Both the position numbers and the translations under genes were made by a program. The notes below the pieces were generated by a model. It was given only the letters and a program-made list of their open reading frames with translations. It was not told the DNA's origin and did not search any database. Positions 35,380 through 46,767 of a stretch of DNA of 64,000 nt are shown here, piece by piece; within the stretch, counting starts at the first letter, position 1; each line of letters begins with the position of its first letter. This DNA comes from Erigeron canadensis (taxonomy: Eukaryota > Streptophyta > Magnoliopsida > Asterales > Asteraceae), in the NCBI RefSeq assembly GCF_010389155.1, contig NC_057761.1, positions 53,070,587 through 53,134,586 on the forward strand, read 5' to 3'.

Positions 35380-35495
35380 TCCCACCACCCGTTCCCGCCA
35401 TTGCTTTCGACACCACCGTCGCCGCCACTGTTGCCACCGCCGCCATCACCATCCCACGCCGCCGCCACCATCGCCGCCGCATTGCGCGGGTATAT
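35380..35495 (-). repeat. Triplet-rich GGC/GGT block
   Basis: Read on the minus strand: a CCCGCGCAATGCGGCGG start followed by GGTGGCGGC-type triplets. It resembles the segment just inside the Helitron at 44340-44430 and the one near 13090-13150, so it is probably a fragment of the same transposon family. The glycine/alanine-rich open frames across it are not treated as genes. Confidence 0.5.
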
Positions 35496-36687
35496 GACTC
35501 GTTTGTATAAAATGTGAGAAGCTTCCCCACAAAAGGCATTAAGATCACCAGCCAGAAAACGAAACACAATATAAAATCAAGAGCTAGACTTGCTAACAAT
35601 AACCTCGTAAAGAGAAAGGACTTCAAATCCTTGAGCAAAAACCTTGAAAACAACAAACTCAAAACTGACCAAGAGAACTAAAAATGGAAATTCACTTGAA
35701 AGTCATAACAATCCAGTAGTCCCCATCAATTCTTTTAGAACTTGCTTACACCTCCAATAGAAGCACAACCAACTCAGACTTTTAGAGACCACCTGCAATC
35801 AAAATTGAAGGAAAAATCTACTTACTTTCATGGAAACCTATGGTCTGTGAGCTTGAAACCATTGGAACAACCACAACAGAGTAAATCAAGTTCAGTTTGA
35901 CATAGAAAGCAAGATAAAAAAAAATTAGGTGGGCACTGAAACCAAAAACCAGGATCAATGAACTATCATGCAAGGTGGGAGAGAAACAGAGCAGAAAGAA
36001 AAGCAGGAAAGGCTAAGAAATCAAAGACAATAAAAATGGGATTTTAAGGACTAGACCTATTGAAGATGGATATGATCTGGGGGAGAAAGAGAGCAAGAGT
36101 GAAGAATATGCTGGGGAAGGAGTCTGAAGTTTCAGAACAATAATCTGATGTAACTGGTTTTGGGGGCAATGACAAATTTGTAGCAGCAAAAAATGGAAGA
36201 GGTGGTTAAAGAAAATGATATGCCAATCGGAGATGGAGCCCTGTGACTGCAGCAGAAGCAGATTTGATAATTAAAAGATGGAACGTTTTCTCAGTACTAT
36301 ACTCCTATTAATCTGTTTTAAAGCAGAAATTTTAATATAAGTCCTCCAATCAGATTGCAATATCTATACACGAATGATAACCTCTGTGTAAAGAAATCAT
36401 GACATTTGAATTGGCAAGTAGTTCAATAAAAATATATACAAACTGTCAAATATCTAAGTATCATTCAGTATAACCAAATATGGAACCAAACCAATGACCA
36501 ACTCACAAATTGAGATCATGTAGTCGACTCAGTTAAGATACAAAACAAATGTACGTTACATTTTTGTCAAAGCTATATGTGAGTTTGGACATAATCTGCA
36601 ACATGATGCACATAAGTCCAATAATAAAACGAAAACGTATATGGTACCTCTCTGATTTCACTTCCTCTTATATGCATCAAACTCCAA

Positions 36688-38640
36688 TCAAGGCTCCGGC
36701 TCGGGCCATTTTACAACTTCTCGAAGTTTTATTGTTCTACCATAAAATTGCTGCAATAGATGGAAAAAACTACTGATTATGATTAATTTAGTGTGATATG
36801 TGGAGTAAAGGTGACAGTTTCAACCCATTTTTACATGTCAAATGTGCTTGAACCATTATGGGTCAAGCACTCAATTTAGGGCTTAGCGAAAATGGGAACA
36901 TGTCAAACAAGTTGAAAGAACCCCAAGTCTATTTGTATACGCATACAACCTCCTACATCCTTTTAATATAAAAATATGACTGTCATAAATCATTATAATA
37001 TTGCAATTGTAAATGTTGTAATAACTGAAAAATAAGAGATTAGAAGGGGAAAAAAAAAGTTTGCTGATCAACCCAGGCAGTACTGGCCATAGGAATACCA
37101 TTTTGACGATTAGTCGACTACCCAACCCAACAAGCTGCCACCTCTAAATGGGTAAAACGAAGGGAATAAAGACTGAACTGTGCCATCCAACGACATTGCA
37201 GCTTCAAGCTCTTCAGATGTTGAGAATGAAAGAAACCCATAAACACGATTCTTTCCTCCTTTACGATCATGCAACACAGTCGTGCTAACTACATTACCAA
37301 ATTGGCTGAAGTGATTTCGCAAGTCCTCGGGTTTGACACTCCAAGCAAGATTGCCAGCATAAACCTTGTAGGGTGACTCAAATACCAAGTTCTTTTGAGG
37401 TCGTGAGCTCGTTACCGTGCTCCCCCATTTACTATTCATGTCAGCTGAAAATCTTACTCGCATATCACGTCCATCAACATCCTTTTTACAAACAGAAATA
37501 ATATTCTCAGTTTTAAAGCTGAAAAGATAGTAGCAGCTAGTCTAGAACACACAAGTGTTAAGAAATTGAAAGCAGAAGATCTTTAAGTATCAAAACATAC
37601 AAAGTTTCATTCTTTGATGCTGATATAGGCTGATAAATGATAATCAAGCAAAACACCGATATTTAACAAGATTTACATAGACAAATGTGTGCCACTACAA
37701 ATTTGCAATTCAGACACTACAAGTTATTTACTTGAAATCTCTAGAGGTGCCGTGTAATAACAAAAAATATATAGAAAGAAAAAAAAAAAAAAAACTCACT
37801 GTCCCATCTAGAGCAGCAATGGCAGCTTTGGCTTCATCAAGTGAGCTCATGGTCACGTACCCACATCCCCGGCTCATCCCAGTTTCCGGAATTCTTGGGA
37901 CCTTACACAACCCAAATAACTACCAAATTAAACCCAATGTACGATATAAAACGCAATAACCCCTTAAAGAAAATATCATAAACCTGCAGTAAAACCCGAA
38001 AACCTCCCTCACATAAGATAGACACAACTCTTGCAGAAGTCAAACATCTTTACCTTCCCATGGATTTAAAGTTTTCCTAGGACTTTAGTTAATGCTATTA
38101 AATTTAGAAGCATACAAATAAATATAAAATCATGTCAATCTGGTTGAAGCATTTCATCAAACAAATGGTGTGCAATAATATATCCACCACCAAGGCAGCC
38201 TAGTTGTCAGGCTAATTGGTTTTTGCCACATATATATAAATATAAAAGATAGTTACCTCAACAGATTGAACAGTGCCATAAGTTTGAAACTTATTAAGAA
38301 GTTCAGTAATACCACAGCTTCTAGGAAGATTACATACATATAATTCAAATGGTTTATAAGAGTTTCTCAAATCTATATCCTCCTCTTGTAAACTAAACCC
38401 ATTTCCAGATGAATATTGTTGTTGTTCTTGTTGCTGCTCATTTTCAATGAGTGCTGAAACTGTAAATATCTTTTTACTTTTATTATTTTTAATAGCAGGG
38501 TGGTTTTTGGCTGAAGAAGGAAAGTGAAGTGTGGAAATTAAAGGATTTGTGGGATTAATTTTGGATTTATTAGAGATTGATAATGGAAATGACGTTGAAG
38601 TTGAAGTTGAAGTTGATGTTGAAAAGCAATAAGTGGCCAT
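36688..38640 (-). CDS. Chloroplast RNA-binding protein with two RRMs (At1g01080-like)
   Basis: Four minus-strand exons, all phase 0: 38640-38257, 37901-37800, 37481-37179 and 36750-36688, giving 283 aa. Residues 1-60 are Ser/Thr-rich with Lys and almost no acids, as in a chloroplast transit peptide. A Gln/Glu-rich linker follows. RRM1 has RNP2 LYVCNL (100-105) and RNP1 SRGCGYVTM (138-146). RRM2 has RNP2 VYAGNL (202-207) and RNP1 NRVYGFLSF (240-248). The order and sequence resemble my memory of the Arabidopsis protein At1g01080 of the chloroplast ribonucleoprotein group, which bind plastid transcripts and help their processing and stability. The last exon (20 codons plus stop) was found from the QFYGR match to the end of RRM2. 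The exon 3 donor is GTTCAG, a weak but GT site. Confidence 0.88.
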
Positions 38641-39364
38641 GGAAATTGGAAGAGGCTACTGAACAAGCCAAACCATGAGTTTATGTCATTTTTTGATATA
38701 CATACATGATACATACATACTGGTGATAATTAATGAATGTTGGGCTTCAATCAATTATTACTGGGTTTGGTGTTGGATACAAGTATATGAAAATTAAGCC
38801 CAATTTGGTATGCTGGTTCATTTCTCATTTTATGTTTTTATTTTGTTGGTATGTATGGCGTTTCTAAATCAATTGGTGGTGTTTTTTAATAGAATAGAAC
38901 GTATAAAAAGATGATCTTACATATAAAAAACTCACTTCTGAATTTAATAACAACAAAATAGTTTTCTATGTACGCTAAAAACATTCCATTAGGTTGTCAT
39001 TAACAGGAAAAAAAAATTTTATATGCTATTCCTTTTATTATAAGTGTTGAATTTGTGCAAGTAACTATGTTAATCGATCCAATTAAAACATAAATACATA
39101 TTTATTGTTGTGTGTAGAGTTATGGTCACAAAAAATTTTATTTTCTTGAGCCCCCTTTTCAAAAAGTTAAAACTTTTTGATATTTAATAACATATTTTTT
39201 GTTGATGTAACATAGGTCACAATTGATGCTTTGTCATCAAGTGTTTCAGCAATGAAGTTGCCCAACTAAGTTTCAGGCCAGAAGGATGAATAGGGACACA
39301 CAAGTTAAATAGACAGGAAGCAATTACAGTTATATGACGGAGGAAAATCGCTCGTATGGAATAA
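38641..39364. other. Spacer after the RNA-binding protein gene
   Basis: This is the 5' side of the minus-strand gene. AT-rich, with no motif that can be defended. Confidence 0.4.
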
Positions 39365-40135
39365 ACCTTTTACTTTTTTGCCGTTTTGGTCACTTATATT
39401 TTATTTTTGTAAAAATAAGATACAACTTTTCACTTTTTTTTTTTTTTTTTATCACTTTAGTCACTTATCTTTCAATATTTTCCCACTTTAATCACTTAAC
39501 TTTTATTTTTGTTAAAAATGAGATGTAACCTTTGGATAAATTTTTACATTAATCACTCACATTGTAAAAAATTGTTGAAAACAGTATTAAAGTGTACTTG
39601 ACACCAACATGTAACTAGGTAATCTATAAAGAGACCATCTTAACTTCCACGTAGCTTGTCATGTCTCTTAAAACATATTATTTTTGTTATCAAAACTTAG
39701 AATGATACATCAACACCATTATTAAATCCATTCATACTCATTTATCTTTTCTATTTTTAACCTAAAATTATCTTGTAACTAAAAAAATCGAAAACCTTTT
39801 AAATATTTTTTATATATAAAGTCATTGTTGTTGTTGTGTATATAATATTTTTTTAAACTTTAATTAATAAATAAATTATAATGAATATTACTTTGATATC
39901 ATATATGTATCTTAATTTATGCATCATATATATTTTTATATAATACTTTTTAAGAATTTAATGGTTACAACTAAACTTAAAATAGGTATTAATTTTATGT
40001 TAAAAAGAATAGACAATGGATAAATATTAGTTATCATTTTAATAAAAGTTGGTTATTAAAATGTTAAAAAGGTAAAAGTTGCATCCTATTTTGACAAAAA
40101 TAAAAAGTGGGTGATTATAGATTTTTTGTTTTAAA
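39365..40135. mobile_element. AT-rich TIR element
   Basis: A left arm with ATTTTATTTTTGTAAAAATA and AAGATACAACTTTT pairs with a right arm having AAAAGTTGCATCCTATTTTG and ACAAAAATAAAAAGTGG. The left arm itself is partly repeated at 39440-39560. No transposase. Ends and target duplication are not resolved. Confidence 0.45.
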
Positions 40136-40371
40136 CATCTAAAAAGTGATGATTTGTTCTAAACATCTAATTGTTTTTTTTATTATTAAAACAGTTAGAT
40201 GTTTACTAAATCAATATTTTATCTTAAGTTTGGAACAATGTTTTGTTCAATTATTCTCTGTTTTTAGATGTTTCGTTTCTTTTCACTTAGTGGCAGCTCA
40301 TAAATGGCTTGTATGTTGCCGGCTAGGTGACCAAAGTTTTGTGTATTAACTATCCTCCTATCAATGATGAG

Positions 40372-41440
40372 ATATAGGTAGTCCTTTAGTGGTTTTAAGT
40401 TCCTCTGGTAATTTATATGTCTTAGGTTCAAATCAAATCCCCATTCTATCAACTTTGAGATATAGGTAGTCCTTTTATGCAGTGGCGAAGCCAGAAATTT
40501 GACTTAGAAAGGGCCAAATTCTCGTTTTTTAGTGAACACTAGCCGAACAATGGTGATGCCGCAACATCATTTAGTTAATAAATATTAGACATATCACTAA
40601 CAAATAACGACAATAGAATATATATCGAGTAATAGAACCGCAAAACAATACCAAGACAATAACATTATTGTAGTTGAACAAAATCATTATAACAATCTCT
40701 ACAAAGAATGAAAACAGTTAACAAGTCAACAATATTTTTTTCAACAAAAACATGATGTTATTATTTACAGAAAACAAGTAAAAACGATCTAAGAAACATA
40801 ATATAGCTTATTTTGATGCTTTTAGTCTAAAATAATGAGTATAAACCAATCATTATTGTAAAACACATTTGTTTTTAACTTTTGTTTCGTGGAAAACAAT
40901 TTACTTTATATTTGAAAGTATATAGCTACATTACATAGGCTGTTTTTACCTTTTAGTTTTCGTGACTTGTAACATTTTCTTTAAAAAAAGAAACTTTAAC
41001 AGATATAAGATGACCAAATGTTTGACTGACTTGGTTTTTGAAAATTGAAACTGATGGGCCAAGATGATAAGATATTAAGATAGATCAAAATACAGCAGAC
41101 TGTGTATAAAATATGAATGTCACTAGTATACTTAGGATGGGCCTTGGCCCACTCTCAGTCCAAAGTGGTTCTGCCACTGCTTCTATGAGGGTTTGACTTT
41201 GGTATACCCAAGTTCAAGTTTGAGGGGCAGGGTTTACACTTATTAATCGTTGTGTCTTCGGGCGGATAAGTATGGGGTTATCCCCCCAATTGGGTATTTG
41301 AAATAGGCATTTCTACTTCAAGGGAGCTCTCTAGCGCGGACCCGGTTAAGACAACGTATGCTAGACCTCTCGCTATCGAATTGCGACACGAAGTTTCAAG
41401 CGAAATTCACCTTAAAAAAAAAATTAAAAAAAAATAGTCT
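40372..41440 (+). mobile_element. SINE copy split by a hAT element
   Basis: The left piece (about 40372-40479) has a B-box-like GGTTCAAATC. The right piece (41180-41440) matches the body of the 13781-14114 SINE closely (CGGTTAAGACAACGTATGCT, CTAGACCTCTCGCT) and ends in a poly-A tract. The two pieces join logically across the hAT insertion (AGTCCTTTTATG, then TATGAGGG, as in the other copy). The SINE's own target duplication was not found. Confidence 0.7.
40480..41179. mobile_element. hAT-type non-autonomous transposon, 700 bp
   Basis: The ends CAGTGGCGAAGCCAG and GGTTCTGCCACTG are imperfect inverted repeats of the common plant hAT CAGTGGCGGAGCCA type. The flanks CTTTTATG (40472-40479) and CTTCTATG (41180-41187) match 7 of 8, as expected for the 8-bp hAT duplication. 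No transposase frame. It lies inside a SINE. Confidence 0.8.
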
Positions 41441-41722
41441 CCTAACCTCGCATAAATGGGTACAATTTTGCTTGAACCGTCAAAAGCAGTGAGCAACTCA
41501 ATATGAGCCAATTCAATGGCTTGGGAACATTCTTACCATAGAGTTAGGGAGTTCGGTGAGTTTGTTACGTAGAAATAAAAACAAACTAATGAATCTTTAT
41601 CAGTTATCATGAGATTAATATACTATGAAATTTAACAAAATTAGTCAATAACCATAAAATTTAAAATAATTATATACCTATATTTATTTTTATTTATATA
41701 AATTTACTATTTATAATAGTCT

Positions 41723-42083
41723 AGGGTGTTTTTCTAGTAAGAACAACCTTAAATGAGAACACTTGAAAACATCATTTTGATGCATTAAAAGTCTATAAAA
41801 CTGATATGGTGAATTATTAAGTGTTTAAAACACATTGATATGTAAAAAAAAATCACGTCTTTGTTGGATGCATCATTTTTGATGAATATGCATCCAAGAT
41901 GAATGCACGAAACAAAAAACATGATTTTTCGGATTTTGACATATCAATGTGTTGTTAAACACTTAAATAATGATAATTAGTTATATACTATGTTAGTTTC
42001 ATGGACTTTTAATACATCATAATGTAGTTTTTAAGTGTTTTCACTGTGCTCTTATTTAAGGTGTTTTTATTTGATTGACCCCT
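41723..42083. mobile_element. Foldback MITE, about 360 bp
   Basis: The left arm (AACCTTAAATGAGAACAC, GCATTAAAAGTC, AAGTGTTTAAAACACATTGA) is inverted on the right (TCAATGTGTTGTTAAACACTT, GACTTTTAATACATC, GTGCTCTTATTTAAGGTG). The centre has a second, perfect short palindrome around GATGCATCATTTTTGATG. Non-coding. Confidence 0.7.
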
Positions 42084-43119
42084 ATAATATAATTTATCTA
42101 AAATATCATTAAATTAGGTGCACATGAATAAAAATAAAAATTCATGTTGTACTATTGTAGTACTTTTCTATCTCCTTATCCAAATGAAATCACATACACC
42201 CTATCAAAGCACTCCATGTATCTTTTTAATCCATTCAAAAGTAGTAATTTTTTTTCCCTTTTGTGTATTTTCAACTTCTTCCTTTGAGACTTTCTCTCTC
42301 TCTCTCTTGCCTCTCTCTATCTTATTTCTTGTTTTATTTTTTCACTAAAGGTGGAGTCTCCATTTAAAAAAAAAATCAAAGATTTATCTTAAACATTAAG
42401 GCCATCGAATCCCGTTATTTGACCATTAAAGGTTGAACCTTTAAATCTACCCTACAAGCATGATAACTTAACGACAGTCCTCTGTTACCCGTTACAATGG
42501 GCGGCCCATTATATACAACACTGATTGCGGGCCATTAGATATCGGTTTCTTACAGTGTGGGCATGTAAAGATATGCTGACAATACAAAATGATGGGAATT
42601 CTTCTAGAGATGAATTTATGTTGATGCCTACCAAGAGGACGCAGATACAAAGGTTTTTTTCTAATACTTTCTAAATCTTCTTAATAAGTATGTATGATGG
42701 ATTATCAATTCGTTTTGCTTCGACATTAGGTAAAAATAAATAAATAATCGAGTTACAACTATCAAATGATATGACAAAGTGACATATAAAGATCATGAGA
42801 GGAAATTTTGATTGATTAATAAACTTCGATTTCAATGTCATTTCATATTTTTTAGTTTAGCCAATTTATCATAAAAGGTTAAAGGGGCAATTGAGAAGTT
42901 AGCGTTCATTTGTTCTAGCCTAGAATTCCACAGCTTATAAGTACCTGCAAAAACTTCAAAAGTATGTTAAATGCTCATGACATAATTTAAGAATTTCTAG
43001 GTGAAAACATATGAATTCTAACTTCTCATTTGCCCGTTTTACCTTTTTTGATAATTGGCTAAACTAACAAATATAAAATGACATTGAAATCGATTTTTAT
43101 TAATCAACCATAATTGCCT

Positions 43120-43233
43120 CCCGGAATCTTTATATGTCTTTCTCATATCATTTGACAAGTTGTATCTCGATTTTTTTATTCTTTACCCAATGTCGAAGTA
43201 GAAAGGATTGAAAATCCATCATACATACTTATT
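43120..43233 (+). repeat. 114-bp direct repeat, left copy
   Basis: Runs from CCCGGAATCTTTATATG to ATACATACTTATT. It is the normal right-arm sequence of the inverted-repeat element and matches 43619-43732 at all but four positions. Confidence 0.9.
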
Positions 43234-43240
43234 TGACAAG

Positions 43241-43618
43241 TTGTATGATGAGGCGAAAACTTACTTGGATTTGATGGTTTCAAAAGGCTTTTCTCCTCAT
43301 GTGTCAGTTTGGCATATCTTGATTAATAGGTTATTTAATATTTGGAAGATTGAGGAAGCGTGTGAGGTTTTGGAGGGGATGTTGAAGAGTGGGGAAGCTC
43401 CACATCTTGATACTTGGATGGATGTAATTAATAGGATTTGTGAAGTGGAAACCGAAAGATTAGAGGAAGTGTTGAAGGTTGAAATAGAGCCTCATACGAG
43501 AATAGTGGACACAGGTGTCAGTTTACAAGAGTATTTATTCAAGAAGGGTCGAGCTAATGATAAGTTCATATCAAAAAGGGGAAAGGTTTAAGGGGTATGT
43601 GTATTAAAGTGCCTAATT
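43241..43618 (+). pseudogene. Captured 3' end of the PPR gene
   Basis: 378 bp collinear with 33491-33868 at a constant offset of 9,750, with no indels and 11 substitutions counted by eye (about 97 percent identity). It covers the PPR codons from residue 359 to the stop plus 27 bases of 3' sequence. The reading frame stays open to the same stop, and an upstream in-frame ATG at 43208 would give a 127-aa product. It has no PPR promoter and only two repeats, so it is treated as a fragment rather than a gene. Confidence 0.9.
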
Positions 43619-43732
43619 CCCGGAATCTTTATATGTCTTTCTTATATCATTTGACAAGTTATATCTCGATTTTTTTATTTTTTACCCAATGTCAAAGTAG
43701 AAAGGATTGAAAATCCATCATACATACTTATT
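43619..43732 (+). repeat. 114-bp direct repeat, right copy
   Basis: Second copy of 43120-43233, immediately after the PPR fragment, and then continuing into the rest of the right arm (AAGAAGATTTAGAAAG). Confidence 0.9.
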
Positions 43733-44326
43733 AAGAAGATTTAGAAAGATTAGAAAGAACCTTTGTATCCGTCCCATCTTGGTAAGCATTGGCATGGAAT
43801 TCATCTCTAAAGCAATTTCCATCATTTTATATTGTCAGCATACCTTCCCATGTCAACACAGTAACGAACGAATATCTAATGGCCCACAATCAATGTTCAA
43901 AATAATGGTCGGCCATTGTAACGGGTAAGAGAGGGTTGTCGTTGCGTTACCATGCTTGTATGGTAGCTTTAAAGGTCTAATCTTTAGCGGTCAAATAATG
44001 GTATTTAACGGTCTTAAGGTTTAAGAAAAAGCTTTGACATTTTTTCTGGTGACTCCACATTCATTGAAAGATAATACGAGAAAAAAGAGAGAGGCAAGAG
44101 AAAGAGATTGATTCAAAGGAAGAAGACGAAAATAGACAAAAGGAAAAAGACACTACATTTGAATGAATAGATTGACACATTGAGTGTTTTGATAGAGTGT
44201 ATGTGATTTTATTTGGAAAAAAATGAAGATAAACAAAAGGAAAAAGATACTACTTTTAAATGTATTAGAAAAAACACATATGATGGCCTCTCAAGCTTAG
44301 GACAACCACATATTCTCTAACACCTC

Positions 44327-46767
44327 TCTATATATACTAGCATGGTACCTGTATAATGTGGCGGTGGTCGTAGCGGCGACAGTGTGATGATGGGGGACGA
44401 CTATTGGTGGTGGAGGCTGCGGCGGCAGTGTAGATAATTGATATAAAAACAATTGACGTAAATGGTTAATGGATATATTTTAAAAGTTAAAGGAGTGGTA
44501 GTGTAATTTAATCATTAAGGGTATTTTAGATAAATTTTTCTATGTAACTTTTAACGGGGTTGTGTTTTTCTATAGGGTAACACATAAATATATATAGCCG
44601 GTATATATAACTTTCCGGTGAGAACAAGTTTAAAATAAGAACGGTAAAAACAAGGGATAAAATAGGAATTTTAATTTTTACATGAAGGTTTTTTTTTTTC
44701 CCTTTTATTATCAATAATATTGAATGTAACTGTCGTACAATCCATATCTATTTTTGCATCCATATCCGTTTTTAAGGTGCTTACATGGATCTACATGTTT
44801 CCTGCATCCAAAAGATTTGTACGTTTGCAATTTTTGAATACATAAATAGAATGTTCAATCTTTAACCATTTATAGCATGCTATTTTTTATAATTTTTTAT
44901 TTTATTTAATTTGAGATCTTTATATAATATTAAATACAAAAAACATGGATGCACAAACCAAGTAATTATGCATCCAACTCATCTCTATTTGATTTTACAC
45001 AGCTAAACTATATGCACAATTTATAGGTTGGGCATCGATCTTATGAAAAACTTTTATGGATTCCATATATAAAAAATTTATATATGTGGATGCACACTAT
45101 ACAGGAAAGTAATATTTATATGAAGTTTTATGAATGTAATTCAAACATAATGGATACACTTGTAACTATGCAACTTGTGCATCCATTCATAAAACGAAAA
45201 AAGAAGGTTAAATTTTTTTTATGGATTCTATGTATAAAAGAATGTGGATGCTCAAGTTTTATGGATGCAATTCAAAGTCCAAACATCCCTACATTATATA
45301 AATTTCACTTCAAAATTTGTTAGTTATTTCTTATGTGGCATGCTTAAGAATAAAAGAAAGCTCAAAAATCATTACAATATTGCTCCTTGGAAGGTCTACG
45401 GATTAGTTATTTTTATAAGAAGTTCAAATTTTCGAAAACGGATTAGTTATGCTTTCAAGAAGTTCAAATTTTTGAAAATTTAAATATGTAACCGTTCGTG
45501 TATTGCTTGTGGCGGTTACTTTCTTACATGTCTATGTCTATATAAGGCCACTTCCATTCAGTTTTAAGGCATTTCAAAACGTAAACACATAACAGATCAA
45601 TTTTAGAATGACTTCACTAAACCATGTTTCAATTAGAAATTTGCGTCCAAATGATAAGCCATGTACGATAACGGTTAGAATTTGCGGCTATGGAAGCAAC
45701 CTCTATATGGAGATGTTAATAACATAGGTAGTATTGAGATGATCCTGATGGACGAATATGTAAGTATTCATTGTTTGTGAATTTTTCTTTTTTGATTAGA
45801 TTACTTTTTAACATAACTTTCTTTCGAATTTATAACTAGCTTTTTAACATTCTAATGTATAAACATTTTCATTTTGACAGTTTGATAAAGTGGTTGTTGC
45901 AACAATCGGTTTTATTCCAACAGGCCAGTTATGGTATTCAATGGAATGTGTGAACGGTTCTCAAGAAATTAAGTTGATCGATCTCTATATGGATGCAGTC
46001 GACATTATTGATGCTTTAAGGGACAACAAAATGTGGATTTGTTGTTCATGTAACAAGGAAGGAGTTCTCATCAATCCTAGGTATATATTTATATTTCATA
46101 TTAAAACTCTATAATCATTAAGTTGTGTGGTAAAATTGTATTTCTGTTTTTTTTTTTTTGGTAGGTTTAATGTGCAAGTTAAGATTGTAGATGCCACTAG
46201 TGCTATTGGAGTTAAAATGAATGATCAACAAATTTCAAATCTTATACAAAGAACAGCCTATCAAATTTGTGATGAAAATTATGAGGTATATTTGGTTTAT
46301 TTTAGTGCTAAATAAGACTTTTCTATGCTAAGTCATTAATTTTTTTAAAAATGGTCATTAGTTATAATAGGAGTACATTTACTTCGCTACATGCATGCTT
46401 GAACTGGTGTTAAAGAAATTATTTAAGGTTATAGCGCATCCACGTGGGTCTATATATCAAAGTGGGAGAAAATTCATAATACCTATCACATCCAGGTAAC
46501 CAACATAATCCTTCTTATATGCGCCTACTATGAGCAATCAATTTTATAATTTCTCTCTGGCGTGCAATGTACGTGTTTTAAGCCCTTGTGTATCATTAAT
46601 AAATCCCAAGGTATATCTAGCATTCTTCTTCTTTAAATTAATCAACTCATAAGAATATTTTTATTATGTCCAACTCAGTTATATATATTCATTGATACAA
46701 TTTTAAAATAAAGTTTAAGAAAAATTATTTAGGGTTATCCGTGCATCGCACGGGGTCTAAGCACTAG
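44327..46767 (+). mobile_element. Helitron carrying an RPA1-like gene fragment
   Basis: The 3' end is textbook: hairpin CCGTGC (46739-46744), loop ATC, GCACGG (46748-46753), a 10-bp spacer, then CTAG (46764-46767) followed by T. A second, decayed 3' end of the same design lies at about 46425-46475. The 5' end is set at TCTATATATACTAG (44327), but the base before it is C rather than the expected A, so this end is less certain. A broken RPA1-like gene fills 45608-46285. No Rep/helicase is present. Confidence 0.7.
45608..46285 (+). pseudogene. RPA1-like (replication protein A large subunit) fragment
   Basis: Three exon-like blocks with GT-AG borders: 45608-45759, 45881-46080 and 46165-46285. 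They read as an OB fold start (MTSLNHVSIRNLRPNDKPCT, then VRI), a frame break near 45680-45686, RLWKQPLYGDV and IEMILMDEY. Next come FDKVVVATIGFIP and a shortened zinc-binding part (MWICCSCNKEG), then FNVQVKIVDATS and LIQRTAYQICDEN. The order matches RPA1-type single-strand DNA-binding proteins, which plant Helitrons often carry. Part of the zinc region and the later domains are missing, and the frame break near the start makes it non-functional. Confidence 0.7.

Larger units (their letters stand above)
33842..36687. other. Spacer between the PPR gene and the RNA-binding protein gene
   Basis: No gene was recognised. It contains a 78-bp tandem duplication (34985-35140), a GCC/CAC triplet-rich block (35380-35495) and a purine-rich stretch (35900-36260). 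The last could be a 3' leader or an old transposon; it has no reading frame of note. Confidence 0.45.
42150..44280. mobile_element. Long inverted-repeat (foldback) element that captured a PPR fragment
   Basis: The left arm, about 42150-42930, is inverted along most of the right arm, about 43000-44280. Blocks include ATGAAATCACATACACCC against its inverse near 44205, a CT-rich tract against a GA-rich tract, ATTTGACCATTAAAGG against its inverse, and AAGTATGTATGATGGAT against ATCCATCATACATACTT. The arms are interrupted on the right by the PPR insert and a 114-bp duplication. There is no transposase. The outer boundaries are approximate and no target duplication was identified. Confidence 0.7.

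Noticed and set aside
35363..35662. Gly/Ala-rich minus-strand frames
   Set aside because: They come from a GGC/GGT triplet block related to transposon segments elsewhere in the window.
43208..43591. 127-codon PPR-like gene
   Set aside because: It is a captured 3' fragment of the PPR gene at 32417, starting in transposon sequence.
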